A DNA stretch of 64,000 bases from Vesta saturnalis (GCA_036346205.1 JARFJB010001963.1:127501-191500), one strand, 5' to 3'. Counted from the stretch's first letter, positions 11,531 through 23,729 are shown. The notes: generated by a model not told the origin, from the letters alone. A program made the numbers and translations.

Positions 11531-12925
11531 TGTAATACCTCCTTTGGGCGAGTGCTACTTTTTTTGCCCTCGGTTTGCTTGCCAGGTCGGGGTTAAAGAC
11601 TGTCACTACTTTGTGAATAAACCTAAGAATAAGTCTTAACAGGTTATAAGAAATTTATTCAGGTATAATATAAAATAAAACAGACTCTAAAAAGGAACTA
11701 ATAAAATAAACAAACGTAATTAAATATTAAATAAATACATTAGAAAATAAAAATTGGTCTTGGTGGTCTCTGTGAGGAAATATTATAAGACACCGTTGGC
11801 TGGTGAATTAGGATCGCCCTCTATGGATAGTACTGTAAAATATAAACATCTGTTTTAGTAATGCAGGAAATTTTCATTACTAAAACGGTTAATTACCTAA
11901 TGAATAGTGTAATTTAATAGGTGTAATCTGGAGTCAGGCTTACAAAGGAATTATTTACAGGTGAGTGGGGTATACACAGTTGTCAGATATTAATTGTTTA
12001 TTTCAATTAATGAGCTCAGGTCATATTAATAGGTAATAATTATTATTACGTTACTTATGAATAACATCATAACTGGAAGCAGGGGTTTTATATACAGGTC
12101 AGGTCTGGAATTCTGATAATAGGAAAAATACACACGTATTAACAGGATATTTCGAAAGGCACTTTGGGAACTGGAATAGCGTCTTCGGAGTCGAAACTGC
12201 CGGCAATGTTTACAGGGTTAATATCGTTAAAGGAGCCTTTTAAGTAGAAATAGCGAATTATTCAGGGCCTAACCTCTGTCTAATTAAGTACTGCTCTAGA
12301 CTGATCGGCATTCAGTGCCAATCTCGGGGTGTGAGCACCACCAAGGGCATAGTATGAATAATTAGTTTTTCTCGGGCATCACCTATGGCAAACCAAGTGC
12401 TTCTTACGTCGCTTTTGTACACCTTTCTCGGGGCTTGAAACCACCAAGAATGTTGGTTGGGGATGCTGGTAACACCGGCTAGGATACTGGTCTGGGAATA
12501 CTGGTCAGGATAATAATACAGGTGCAGGATTATATTAGATACTGGACAGGATTCTGGTCAGGCTAGTAGTTATTTATCAGGTACAGGCCAGGCTACTAGT
12601 TGCTGGTCAGGATCGTCTGTCTGCGAGACAAAATAATACTACAGGTACAGGACAAATGAAATAAAGTGTCGGGTATGAGGGAGAATGAATGAATGGATGG
12701 ATGAATCTGACTGTATGATTGAATCTGCGTAAGTTAAGTGTAAATCTGTACTAGGGAGTCTGGTATTCATAGATAAATCGGATGGAGTGCGAAAAGGGCG
12801 GACAACTAATCACATTTAACAATAATAAAGCAGTTGTTGAAGGAAATAGTAAATAAGTTTTGATAGGAATTATTTATTAGGATAGGCAAAGTTATAGTAA
12901 TGATTTTTAGGATCATTACAAATTA
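11531..12925. other. Possible inserted repeat with degenerate 'ctggtcagg' motifs
   Basis: This lies between two related transposase fragments. Around 12470-12660 there are many imperfect copies of 'ctggtcagga' and 'tacaggtacagg', giving a cryptically simple sequence. The block from about 11601 (TGTCACTAC) to 12919 (CATTACA) begins TG and ends CA as a solo LTR would, but I see no target duplication and no partner LTR, so this is only a suggestion. No ORF is supported. Confidence 0.3.
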
Positions 12926-13756
12926 CTATGCAATAAAGGTACAAAAAATAACATTTAAATATGAATATTGTACTAAATAATTCCCTTACCCTCGATTTAC
13001 CACATGTATAAAACGTTATACATGAAGAACTTTGAACTTCGTTAATTTTTTTTGTTTGACCACCCCAAAAGTTTTTGAGAATTCGTACTTTTATGTTTTA
13101 ATCGAATTTCAGAGAATGACCAACAAAATTTACGAGAAATAGATTTTTGAGGGGGGCATTTTGGATTGTGTGGAAAGTTACCACATGCATATACATAGTG
13201 TATTCTATATGAAAAAACAATGATACTTGATAATATTTAGTTTTGAATAATAAAAACAGGTGTGTTATATTCATGGCAGCCATATTGTCAATTGAAGCGT
13301 TGAATGAAATGATTTTTTACTCAATGGTTGAAGTAGAGTATCGTCAGGATCACAATTATAACAATAGGGAACCGCCTTCCCATATTCAGTACAGTACGGT
13401 TTGGAACATTTTCTTGTGGCCCATGCAGTATCCTTGTTTCTGTCATAACAATCTTTGCATCGAGCTCCTAATGAATATTTTTTTCTTTTTTGTGGTGTCT
13501 AATGAAGATGATGTTCTTATAGATGTTGATGCATTCACTCTTCAAAACGATTTATTATTTTTATGACATATACAATATTTATTTAAAACATAATTAAAAT
13601 GAAAAAATATTATATCTGCTGCTAAACCAACGTAACATTAGGCGATAAAAAACTTGTATGCGTTGTGTAATACATTTTCCATGCAAAATACACTATTTAC
13701 AGCTTTTTTTTCATGTGTTAAAAGACGCATACAGGCAAGGGTGTGGTCAAGCTAGA
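12926..13756. other. Non-coding flank of the transposase copy
   Basis: The first 65 bases are shared with 11288-11345. The rest is absent from that copy and may be an insertion. The 107-residue open frame at 13243-13566 looks like chance: it is rich in Phe, Ile and Asn and has no motif. Confidence 0.4.
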
Positions 13757-14990
13757 TATATAATTACCCATTAGTCTTCACTAAAATTATCGTCACCGTC
13801 ACTGCTGCTACTTTCACCAACATTTATAATGAGCGGTTCAACTGTAGTGTGAAGTAGATCCTTCTTTTCTATAATCATTTTCAATTGCAGTTACATAACT
13901 GCAGCACTTTTTTCCCTTAAGTCACTTTCGCAAATGAATATTCTACTAATATTTTGACATCGTCGAGTTTAAATGTAGTGTTATGTTTCACCACATCACC
14001 TTTCACTATTGCTCAAATTTTTTTGAGCTAAAACTGTATGACTGTGCTCTTTTAACAATTGATCGAATTTGTAGGTAATATGCTGCTCTTTATGGAGCTT
14101 GATTAACTCATAAAGTTGGGGTTTAAGCATAGTTGACTAACGCGCTGTGTTCGTGTCAGAAATCCATTCCGACTTTAAGGAATTGGATGTGGGAGCTTTA
14201 TTTACTTGTACATGATAAGGCGCGTTATCAGTGACCATTACTGATCTGGAAGGTAAACTAGGTATTAATTTTCCGCGTCCATGTCATTGTGGTAATCGCC
14301 GCTTCTGGATCCCTATTTAAAAATAATCAGGCAATTCGGAATTAATCCCATACCTTCACCAGTGTGAAGGGATGGGAAGTTTAGAAATTGGAGTAAATAA
14401 TCCAACTCTTAATAACGCAGCGTAAACCCACGTTTCATCCAAGTACATGATTGGTCTGCCCTCATCTCTAAACGCTCGTGTATCATTCTTTTCTACAATA
14501 ATTTTCCTGTTATCCAGCGTCTTTTACCACTTGAATCCGACTTTCTTCAGTAGTTGGTACAACGTAGACCTCTTGTCCACTGTAGTTCGCTTTCCAATTT
14601 TCCAATTTTTCCAATTGTAAATCGGCAGTTTTCGGTGTGAAAATTGTAGATAAAGTTCCGTACGTGGTTTATTTCACGCATACTTCATTTCCCAGCATTT
14701 TTGGCGAGCTCAATACTAGATTTCTATTATTTTCTGCAGCCGTTACCTTTACTCCTTTCATAATCCGTTCAATCGTACTCACTGATACTTGAGAACAATC
14801 ATGCACATGATGCTTAATTTGTTGTTTCGGTTCATTTTGGAAAGTTTTGCAAGATAATTAAAATTATTGTACACTAATTCGCGTGCCTTAAAACATTCAC
14901 AATAATCAAACCAAGATCACTGTTAGAAATTCCAACAGTAACTGAAAGTACGTTAGTGCATTTGCTAATGCGATTAGAAAGTTGGAAATA
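13757..14990 (-). pseudogene. IS630/mariner-superfamily (DDE_3-type) transposase pseudogene
   Basis: Read on the minus strand from about 14830 down. The order is: N-terminal fragments ('VKVTAAENNRNLVLSSPK'), 'STLYQLLKKVGFKW', 'DNRKIIVEKNDTRAFRDEGR' and 'PIMYLDETWV'. The last carries the first catalytic Asp of a DDE domain. Further on come 'VMVTDNAPYHVQVNKAPTSN' with the second Asp (DNAPYH), 'LYELIKLHKEQHITYKFDQL', 'LKEHSHTVL', and the C-terminal 'IVKGDVVKHNTTFKLDDVK' block. The segment with the third acidic residue (expected as NPIELIW) is lost or scrambled. Stops and shifts are numerous. Such elements move by cut and paste at TA sites. I see no clear terminal repeats. Confidence 0.75.
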
Positions 14991-16380
14991 GAACATATTT
15001 ATTCACTTCATAATAAAACATTAATTACTACTTTTATTATTAATATTAATAATTAATTGAAATACCTACATGTATTTCGTACGGAATTGCAGCTGTAAAA
15101 AACCTTATTCACGGTGATCAAGCAATGTATAGATTGAAATAGTGAAAATCAGTACCTACGCCGCTGTACTTCTGTAAAACGAGATCGTAATTGGATTACG
15201 CTCTTAAGCAATAACCTCAGCGTGCGAGAAGGGGGAAAACTAACTACCCCAAATAACAAACCTCCACTTAATAAAATTCGCTAGCTTGCAAGCAAATGTA
15301 ATTCAACGTACAGATGTTTGATTAAATTAAACCATTACAATGAAGTAGTGCAATGCAATACATTTCCGAAATATTAAAACTGCATACACAAAAAGATATA
15401 AAAATTGTCAGTGCATAAACTCAAATAAATGGAAAATAAATGAAAAACTACATAACAAACCCTAATTTCTCCTACTATACATGCTGTTTCTTAGATATTT
15501 TACTTAATAGCACTCTAAGCATGATTGAAGAAATTACGTATTACATTGTTCCTAAATTACATATAAAGTTCAATAACTAGTTTTTACGCAATGTTCCATC
15601 TTCTATCAAAACTAACGCGGTATGTATATTGATGTGTAGGTGTGTAGGTGATGGGTTCCAGAAAGACAAAATGTTATAGGAATCGCGGTTTAGTAACAAC
15701 AAGACATTATGATATGTGAATATGTAAAGACGACTATTTACTAGTTCGTCAATGGTTCTGTAATAGAACGTTCTGTGAATAACGTAATATTATTCTAAGG
15801 GTCCGTTGCTCACAAACTAAATTAAGAGCTACTCTGATTCCAAAATTATTGGCTAAGACTGATAGAGAAACCTGACAAATACAATCATTAATCAATCATA
15901 TTTAATAACATCGACTTAATTTAAGGTTTTGTAACCCGTCCTTGACGCATTGAGTGTAATCATAGAGCTTGCTTGCATTGCAATACAAACACAGAATAGA
16001 CAATGTATTTCTATACTTACCGAATAATAGACGGAAAAGATTATAAACTACCAGCGTCTTTAGTGTATATTTAAACTCTAGGAAGCATGGGTTACAAAGC
16101 TCGTAGCAAAATGCATTAAAATTAAAAGTATTAAAAAGTATTAATGAAGGCAATTAATAATCAAAATATTTTAAGGCATGACCGAAGGGAACGCGTTTAT
16201 GGTCGAGCTTATTATTCGCAAACTAATATTTTTTCGTCGATCGTACTTGCACTAAACTTTAGAAAATTCATTTGAAACTTGCACGACAGAAGTTTTAATT
16301 CGACTTCTTATTTATTTGACGTTAACAATTGTCAAATATTGACAAAAACTCTAATTCTAATGAAGATATTTCTTTTATTT
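14991..16380. other. Intergenic, no gene recognised
   Basis: AT-rich. The 83-residue frame at 15902-16153 has no recognisable feature. Confidence 0.45.
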
Positions 16381-16399
16381 TATTAAATTACATGACGTA

Positions 16400-17521
16400 T
16401 GATAAAGTTAAAGAAACCAAGCACAAGTCACGTTACTATCGTTCATTCATTAAAGTGTATCATTAATGTACGATTTGGTATGCATTATCTTCTAATACGA
16501 GATCTAAAGGGAAAGCATTGTACAATGTTTTAAGTGATAGTGACGATTTTGATAAAACCTCATGATGAACTTTTTTATTTGACGTAGAAAATGATGAATC
16601 GCTACATGCTGGAGCAAACTGTAATTCAATACGTTCTAGGACAACATCTGATGGATTCTGGCATCCACTGTTTGACGATGATGCTGATTAAAAATCATTT
16701 TCGAAGTCCCCATTTGATCGCCATCCTCCATAATTTTTGAGCCTCCTGATATTCGCTCCATCCTCAGCAAGAAAAGTAGTTAACGTTCGACGTAGACAGT
16801 GTCCAGTGTAACGGTCTGGGTAGGATAATTTCAAATAATGGGCGAATTTCTTCGGCATCTTGTAGAAACTATGCAAGTCTACATATCTCCTGTACAACTC
16901 AATCTCATTAATTCCTCTCATTTCCGTCATAACCGTGAACGTACGCTTCTTCCTTGTCTTAGTGTTATGGAGGGTGACAAACAAAATAGAGCCGGCATCC
17001 TCGATATCATTCATATTTAACTTTCTTAGCTCCTTACTACGACATGACCCATACAGACCGAAAATTAACGCCACTTTAATTACAAGAAAATTATCGTCAG
17101 GCGCTTCTGTGAAAAATTTTGCACGTCATCCTGCGATAGAGTTTTTAATTTTTTTGCTTCATATTCCTCACTCTGGCGCTTTAAATATAACTGTAACTTT
17201 CCATAATTCGATATATCGACGTTTGCTTTCACTCTCAACGTAATTTTCAACATGGAACGGAAAATTTCAGTCTTTCAGCCTGTAATCAAATATATCAAAT
17301 ATAAGGATAAAACTTAAAATAAATAAATAAATGTATTCAGTAAAACTAACCTTTTCATGAAAAAGCAAGCATAACTTCGCCGATTTCCCTTTCATTTTCC
17401 AAGAATTGAAAATATTGTAGGTCTTCTCATGTTTATCTCGTGATATCAAGGGTAATAAACTAGCAACAACTTCAAGCGCTAATGGCGATATTTCAGGATG
17501 ATTTTCATTATTTATTTCCAT
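16400..17521 (-). pseudogene. Crypton-type tyrosine recombinase (YR) remnant with a short intron
   Basis: Exon 1 (17521-17351) has an N-terminal helical region with 'VVASLLPLISRDKHEKTYNI' and 'NSWKMKGKSAKLCLLFHEK'. A 71-bp intron with GTTAGT donor (17350) and TTACAG acceptor (17280) follows. Next come 'SMLKITLRVKANVDI' and 'YGKLQLYLKRQSEEYEAKK'; a one-base shift then leads into 'VALIFGLYGSCRSKELRKL', which carries the first catalytic Arg. Later blocks are 'TKTRKKRTFTV', 'PDRYTGHCLRRTLTTFLAED' with the H-x-x-R pair, and 'LKNYGGWRS' with the usual His/Trp position. The terminal Tyr segment is corrupted after GGWRSNGD. This is the layout of eukaryotic Cryptons, DNA transposons using a tyrosine recombinase on circular intermediates. 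A C-terminal tail is still traceable to about 16400. A domesticated gene is unlikely given the shift and the lost Tyr. Confidence 0.75.
17280..17350 (-). other. Intron of the Crypton recombinase gene
   Basis: The GT donor (GTTAGT) and AG acceptor (TTGATTACAG) on the minus strand join two blocks that both fit the recombinase N-terminal region. At 71 bp it is of typical small insect intron size. Confidence 0.6.
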
Positions 17522-18600
17522 TTTCACTTGACAACATTTTTTTTGCCTATGTTTGTTTAGTTGCTACAGGGATGGAACCGGCAATCTGATTCTCGCGTTT
17601 GTCATGTATTTTTTAAATAATTTCTGATAAAATGTCATCCATTTCCATTTAGTGTCCGAAACAATTGTTGTATTATTCTTAAAGAAAAGCAGGTTCTTCT
17701 TTACTCATCGCGTTTCTAATCTCGGCTGTGCCTCAATTAGAAAGATCGCGATTCCTAAAGAAAAATAATACTTTTCTTTACTAATAATAGAAATAACTAT
17801 TCCTGAGCGTCTTGGTCAAATGGATCATATATCTCCTTAACGGGTCTTTCGTTACCAAAGAAATGATTAGTAAATCACGATTTAATTTTAAATGGTGTAT
17901 TACAATATTTAGAAAATATTGTGTTCTGTGAAAGCTGTAAACTAAACGAGTGCTGTATATATTGCTATTAACTTTTAAACACATAAACATAATAAGCCAT
18001 ACGATTTCTTGATATAGGTTCAAAATAAAATTGGTAACACCATAACGTAGAAAAAGTCAAAAAAATGTGCTATTTACGCGAAATGCAATTCTATTACATT
18101 ATTAATCAGGATGTCAGGTTATATACCAATATAACACACAATTTAATGTTCAGGTGCGAAACAACACATGACCTTTCAACCTACAAAGTGGAGACGAATT
18201 TACAAACTATAAACATACTTCCGCTGTTTCGAAGCAATATTCTGGATACAAAAAACGTAAATTAAGATATTTACAACTTGCCTTCGGATACAACCCGTAC
18301 ATATTTAATTTGAAATTGTTAATAAAATAGAAGATTTTAAACGATCGATTAATTTATACGAAGTATTTTTATAGGGTATTTGAAATAAAAAATCAATTGC
18401 AAGCCGAATAGCAAAAATTCTACTCGCTACAAAGTGCTGAAATAGGCGTGTGAAAAAATGTTTAAATAACTGAGGAATTTCTACCAAAGTGAATTTCAAT
18501 TATTTTATGCAACTAAACACCAGAAAAGTTGTGGGCAGATAATTTAAGCATGCTCGTAATTATTTAAGCTGTATTCAAAAGTTAAACTAAAACTCACACA
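17522..18600. other. Intergenic, no gene recognised
   Basis: Short frames at 17781-18023, 18065-18265 and 18305-18499 lack motifs. Confidence 0.45.
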
Positions 18601-18645
18601 TCCGCTCGCCCGCTTGCCCAACCAGGCTTCCCACCCACTCACACT

Positions 18646-18842
18646 CACACATACACACACACGCACATGCACGTACACACGCGCGCGCGTACGCACTCAC
18701 ACACGCTCACTCGCCCAATCAACCTTCCCACCCCTTCTACACACGCACACACACGCACACGCACACGCACACGCACACGCACACGCAAACGCACACGCAC
18801 ACGCACACGCACACGCACACGCACACGCACACGCACACGTGC
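18646..18842. repeat. (CA)n / (CACACG)n microsatellite
   Basis: The left part is mostly CA dinucleotides with a CG-rich patch (cgcgcgcg near 18680). The right part, about 18740-18840, is a nearly pure hexamer array of acacgc with one 'caaacg' variant. The long frames on both strands here (His/Thr- or Arg/Val-rich) are products of the repeat, not genes. Confidence 0.95.
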
Positions 18843-19349
18843 ACGGAACAAATTCAATGATTTGTTGGCCGATTGCAATAACTTTCCCTTTTGGTGGAAA
18901 CGTTCTTTGTAAATCTAGAACAACGGAAGGGTTCATAATATTTAATTATTTGTACCAAATACTTGGTCCTAGGTTGAAAAACATTACTAGCATATTTATG
19001 ATATCATAAAACATGATTAACCATTTTATTTCAAATTAAAACAAACTAACCCGCTCCTGACTGAGAGTTGGTTTGTTAGATTTATCCGACCTCACTATAA
19101 TTGAATACCGAGGATATTTATTTCAATTACAACATACTCCGTCATATTGTTGCGTTTTGACTTTCGTTGGTACGTTGTACAACCGCTTAATGGTTATGAA
19201 ATAATGTTAAACCTGTACTTTTACATAATTAGTTCCATCTGATAAATACTCAACTATTAATTTTCAAAATAATTGAAAGTTAAGAGTATGGATTTGTCGT
19301 TTAATATTATAACCCTATAGGTTTTAGCCAAAGAAAGCGTGGGTTTATT

Positions 19350-19648
19350 TAAATTAAATATTATTCACGAGTCATGGTAAAAAAACGTGTTCGCAAAGAG
19401 GAAATCTGAGACCTATAATTTTTGGGATTATCTTTTACACTATACCGAACCCTGAAGTTAATTTCCACGGTGGATACCTTTCGCCGCGTTATGGTTTAAA
19501 TCGGCCCGAAGACGATCTGAACCCTACCAACTGTATCTTTTCGTGGCGTCCGAAGCTTCTCTTTCAGCCTGTGGAGAGGAAAGATCGACACCCGCACTCA
19601 CCTCCAAGAGTTGAGAATATTACAAAAGAATTTATACGTTTTCTGTAA
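19350..19648 (+). other. GC-richer open segment, possible exon of unknown gene
   Basis: One frame stays open for about 98 codons without needing an ATG and ends in TAA at about 19648. About 19440-19620 is distinctly GC-richer than its surroundings. The translation holds 'NFHGGYLSPRYGLNRPEDD' and 'CIFSWRPKLLFQPVERKD', a balanced composition unlike the Ile/Asn/Lys-rich chance frames elsewhere. I do not recognise the family. On the minus strand the same block has a good acceptor (ctttcctctccacag, near 19570), so the coding strand is not settled. It could also be a fragment of a transposon. Confidence 0.25.
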
Positions 19649-20404
19649 ATAAATTAATTTTTTCCAGGCGTGGGTTTAAATTTTTGTATCGTACGGGATG
19701 GCTAAAAACATGAACACGGAGCGTCACTTGAAACTTTTTCGTTTCTTCTAAACGCATTTATCGGTCAACTTCATCTGATGGTATAAGTTTTAAAAGGAAT
19801 TTTTTTACAGTTATAGTATCAAAATAGTTTATACATTAATACAAGTATATTGATGCGCATTAAGTTAATAATTATTGCCATATATTTTTGAATGTCTATT
19901 TAACATCAGTATAAGCATTGTCTAATATAATTTTGCGGTTTTGTTGCATGCAAGTTTCAAAAAGTGTTTATTACGTAAATTATTGTAGTGGCATGGGCAT
20001 ACGTGTAATATGCGTACCGAGTATTATTTTATGATAAAACTTATCGCAGGTGTTATAACGAATCATGGATTATAAACACAATTGCCACAAGTTTAACTAT
20101 CAAGCTGTTCATAATATTAAATGGCTTTCATTTGAAGAGCATTGTAAATACATGCAGTTTTATAGCATGAGTTTAGTATATTTGCCTTTCCATTAGCAAA
20201 GCAAATTGCTTTATTTGTGTATGTTAACATCATGTTAGCAGAAGCTACAAATATGAAAATAAATTTATATTTTTATAGTCATACGCTTCTTTGATGTTGT
20301 CTATAATAATCTTCATGTTGCATTGCTATGTTTCAATAGTTTTTTAATCGTTTCTGGATAGTGTTCTATGCACCACTTAACTGTGTTAAATAATCAATTT
20401 GTTG

Positions 20405-21300
20405 CAATTTTTACCTTTCAACCTACATATACGTATGTAGGTATCGAGTTTTATTTCACTATCGCTAAACCGACTTATTAGTTCATTTTACAACTTTTGG
20501 ACAAGTTTCACCAAGATCGGCCATGATGTCCGGATGTCTGTGTGTGTGCGTGAACGAAAACAACTAAGTACCTCAAATGTTGTATTTAAGATTGTTTTCA
20601 TTTCGCTTGGAGCTGATTAGATTTTTCGAGAAATCCAGCGGCAGACAGGGGGGTTTATTAGGGACAGTTTTTGGTTTTTATGAAATATTTCTAAAACAGC
20701 TGCATATTTCAAAGATATAAAAATACCAAGATATAGACATTAATTATATCAATTAATTATGCTCTATGCAATTTTTTGATACGACGCGTAATTTAGCGAC
20801 AAAAAAATTCCCCTGATTAACTTATTATAAGTTTTGTTATGAAGGAATAAGTTCAAAGGTAAACATATAATTAAAAATTATTGTTATTAATTTTATGAAA
20901 TACATAAACAAAAAGTTTACCTCAAGTAGGATTTGAACCTACGACCTGTTCTTTGCTAGAGTCATTTTTAATTATATCTGAATAATGATTAATTTTATAA
21001 GAAAAACACATTTTTTAAAGAAAAGTTAATTTTACATAGCTTTATATTATAAAGGTTTTTAATATAACACAAGGTAAATTAATTAAAAATGAATAAAAAT
21101 AGTTAAACTGTATTATTGATATCTTATAGAAGCGGGCGGCTTTGGATTTTTTTTTAAGTTAACAAGTATTTATGTCCGTTAATCTACACCTCACATGAAG
21201 TTTTATACGTCATTCTGATATAGATTATTGTTTTTTTTTGTCTACAATGTTGTCGGTTTTCGTTATGAATATATAAATAGAGGTTGCATAGTTATCCTAA
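20405..21300 (+). repeat. Repeat X, longest forward copy (interrupted by a SINE)
   Basis: It matches 1560-640 on the minus strand and 180-640 on the plus strand. It contains the block 'aagatcggccatgatgtc', the 'gaaatatttctaaaacagct' block and the 'catgaagttttatacgtc' block. Between the shared 'gatacgacgcgtaatttagc' and 'atatctgaataatgatta' blocks, about 150 bases absent from the 180-640 copy are inserted (20818-20967). No protein is encoded. Confidence 0.7.
20818..20967 (-). mobile_element. tRNA-derived SINE, 5'-truncated, nested in repeat X
   Basis: On the minus strand it starts inside a tRNA-like anticodon arm (ctctagcaaag), continues through a T-arm 'gtaggttcaaatcctac', an acceptor 3' strand 'ttgaggt', and then an AT-rich body ending near 'ttataataagtt'. 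The body matches 37555-37660, and the tRNA part matches 35504-35577. It is absent from the homologous repeat X copy at 180-640, which defines the insertion. Confidence 0.7.
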
Positions 21301-21311
21301 GAATATCTTAT

Positions 21312-22020
21312 ATAGGTATGGAAAAAGATTATTGCTGGTCTGACTTATAATAAGCTAGAAAGAAACCCAATAAGCATTATATGAATGTGAGAAAGACATA
21401 GCTTTACCGATGTAACCACTTGTATATATTTGAATGTAGCCACAAAATATGAACTACTTAAGTGTCCTTCAATCTCGCTTCAACACTTCTAACGAAACCA
21501 AAGCAACTAAGATGATGAAAAGTCGAGTGTTCTTTGAAACTATTAGGTAAATACTTCACACTTAAACATTAAATGATAATATCTCAAACATCGAAGTTTA
21601 TTGTAATTGCGAATTTACAACATGGTTTGGATTCCTACTCGTAAGAAGAACCAAGAAGAAACTTACGAGAGCTACAAACAAGAACATTAACATTTACATT
21701 GATAGTACAACTTAAGTTTAAGGTTTAACTTTAGCATTATCATTTTTATTGAAAAACCAACTACTTTTAAAAATAAACAGAATGCACCTTTTGCAAAACT
21801 CTACTTTATAAAATTTTCGAGAAGACCTCCACTTTGCGCAAGACAGTAACCCAATCTGTGATAAAATTCGGTTCGTGTGTTTTCTAACATTTCTTGGGTG
21901 ATGCTGGCATCAACGCTTTTAGTTTGTTGTGTATTCTATCTCACTTAGCACGTGAACTGATTGTACTGTCTTTGTTTTACTTATTATAAGTCAGACCCGC
22001 GATAATATTCCATACCTGTA
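21312..22020. mobile_element. TIR transposon, non-autonomous, mariner-type ends
   Basis: About 40-bp imperfect inverted repeats: left 'aggtatggaaaaagattatt' and onward to 'gtctgacttataataag'; right is its mirror at 21979-22020. The ends lie next to TA dinucleotides. The interior holds a short transposase relic on the minus strand. The element is about 0.7 kb, so it is an internal deletion derivative. Confidence 0.75.
21815..21935 (-). pseudogene. Transposase C-terminus inside the TIR element
   Basis: The minus-strand frame reads 'SITQEMLENTRTEFYHRLGY' then 'CLAQSGGLLENFIK' and a stop. It resembles the last helix of mariner/IS630-type transposases, in which '..mL.n.w.e...Rl..C....G.h.e' precedes the stop. 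Everything upstream, including the catalytic residues, is missing. Confidence 0.5.
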
Positions 22021-22955
22021 TATATTATATTTCACAACAATAAGAACAAAAAAATTGGACATTTCTATTTAAAACGTCACTTTTGGTTTTTCGTTTATTT
22101 AGTAGAAATTAAATTTCAATTGTGGTAAATGTAATACAATCGTGAAAAAAACAGTATGTGCATCACGAACATTAAGGGTTGTACCGGTCTCCGGCCGTCG
22201 ACCGGTAAACGGCCCTTACTGTTCTTGATACTCAATATACTACAGAGTGATCAATCTCAAGTGTATACCACGTGATCAAAATATTTAAGTTGGTACCACT
22301 GATAGGGTGGTAAGAAGCTGTATTGCTCTAGCTACTATAGAGCATGGTTCGAGTAAAAACTACGATCAGTTTCAAATCTGTATGAAGGTCATTAACTTAT
22401 ACATATTATAAAATATTATCTTAATTTAAATAATGACCATTTTGTATTTGATTAGACTGCATCCCTATAAAATACAACAAAATAAATAAATTATTATTTA
22501 ATGGTTGGATTAAATCATTACAAAATAATGAATCTTAAGTATTTAAATGTTATAATTTCATTACAATTAAATAAAATTTACAGTACATGTTTATGGAATG
22601 ACAATGTCTTTTTTTAACTCCTTAGGTTCACATTAGTTATCACACGTTGCCTTACAGCATATGTTCAAAATGACCGCCATTAAATTGTAAACATAAGTTC
22701 ACCCTACGTTGCATATTCGCAAATACATATTGTAACATTTCGGCACCAAGAAAATACAAAAGTGAAAAACGAAGGTATAATATGACATAAACTGACATAA
22801 ACTAAAACGACTAAAACCATACTAAAAATCCAAAGCAGCCAACTGCAAAACACAACAATATTAACAACTAGAGATTTTTGTCATACCACTACAGTACACT
22901 TGTTATTGATCACGTTGTATAATGTTTTTACGTTAACATATATTAATACTCTATC
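22021..22955. other. Intergenic, no gene recognised
   Basis: No coding or repeat structure that I can support. A short CCGG/CGACCGG-rich island lies at 22178-22206. Confidence 0.4.
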
Positions 22956-22959
22956 TTCT

Positions 22960-23160
22960 AGATGTCTGTTAACCTCTGTCTGACATGAAGTTTTAAACGC
23001 CTGTTTGACATAAATTATTGTTTTTGTTTTTACAACATTGCCTATTTTCGTAATGAGCTTATTAAAGAGGTTTGCATAATCATCCAAAAAAATTATTATT
23101 AAAATTGTTTTAGTTCTTTTATTTTCCATTTTGTATTTTGGAAGGTCGTGTTGTGTTCCA
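22960..23160 (+). repeat. Repeat X, 3' fragment
   Basis: It shares 'tgacatgaagttttaaacg', 'ttgcctattttcgtaatg' and 'ttccattttgtattttggaa' with the arms at 180-1560. It marks the right end of the family consensus. Confidence 0.6.
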
Positions 23161-23304
23161 AACCAGATATTTTATTTTAGCTCTATTATTAATGATCCAA
23201 CACTGTTCCTGCTCGGTATATCTCTCACCATTACGAAATTGAATAAGGCATTGTAAATATATTTTGAGTGGTGGTTATCTCGGTATGGCGGAATTCGTAC
23301 CTTT

Positions 23305-23643
23305 TTATTTTATTAATATTGTGAATAGTAATATCATTAGCTTCACTTTACTTTTTTTTTGTTTAACGTTTTGATTAGTAGGCATTTCATTAATATTTAA
23401 GTTTGTCAAAAGATTTTGATTAGGTATGACAATTGGTGTTATCATCCACTTATTCCTTCTCCACGACACACATCTTCTGCCTTCTACCAATAATTTCATT
23501 GACAAGGATGCATATTGTACACACCTCATTCCAATAACTACATGCCAGTTGAAAGTATGTAGGGTCACAATATCTAGGTCCCTGGAAATAGATACCGCTT
23601 CAGAATCATCTTTTAAAGAAATAAAAACTGTTGCGATTAACAC
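23305..23643 (-). CDS. Hypothetical open frame, 112 codons, doubtful
   Basis: A full ATG-to-stop frame with 'FNWHVVIGMRCVQYASLSMK' and 'RRCVSWRRNKWMITPIVIPN'. I recognise no family. The last third is Lys/Asn-rich and looks like chance sequence. There are no neighbours to support it. It may be a transposon relic or noise. Confidence 0.12.
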   Translation of the reverse strand: MLIATVFISLKDDSEAVSISRDLDIVTLHTFNWHVVIGMRCVQYASLSMKLLVEGRRCVSWRRNKWMITPIVIPNQNLLTNLNINEMPTNQNVKQKKSKVKLMILLFTILIK

Positions 23644-23729
23644 TGTTAGAGGCTAAATACTCACTAGAGCATCCAGCCCGTAAAGGCAATTTGTGCCACG
23701 GCATAGCTCTATGATGTGGGCGGGGTTCT

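Noticed and set aside
13243..13566. 107-codon plus-strand frame
   Set aside because: No motif, Phe/Asn-rich, no splice or element context.
18614..19009. Long frames on both strands (up to 131 codons)
   Set aside because: They are translations of the CA/CACACG microsatellite.
22178..22206. CCGG/CGACCGG-rich patch as a structured RNA
   Set aside because: Too short, without a convincing extended stem.
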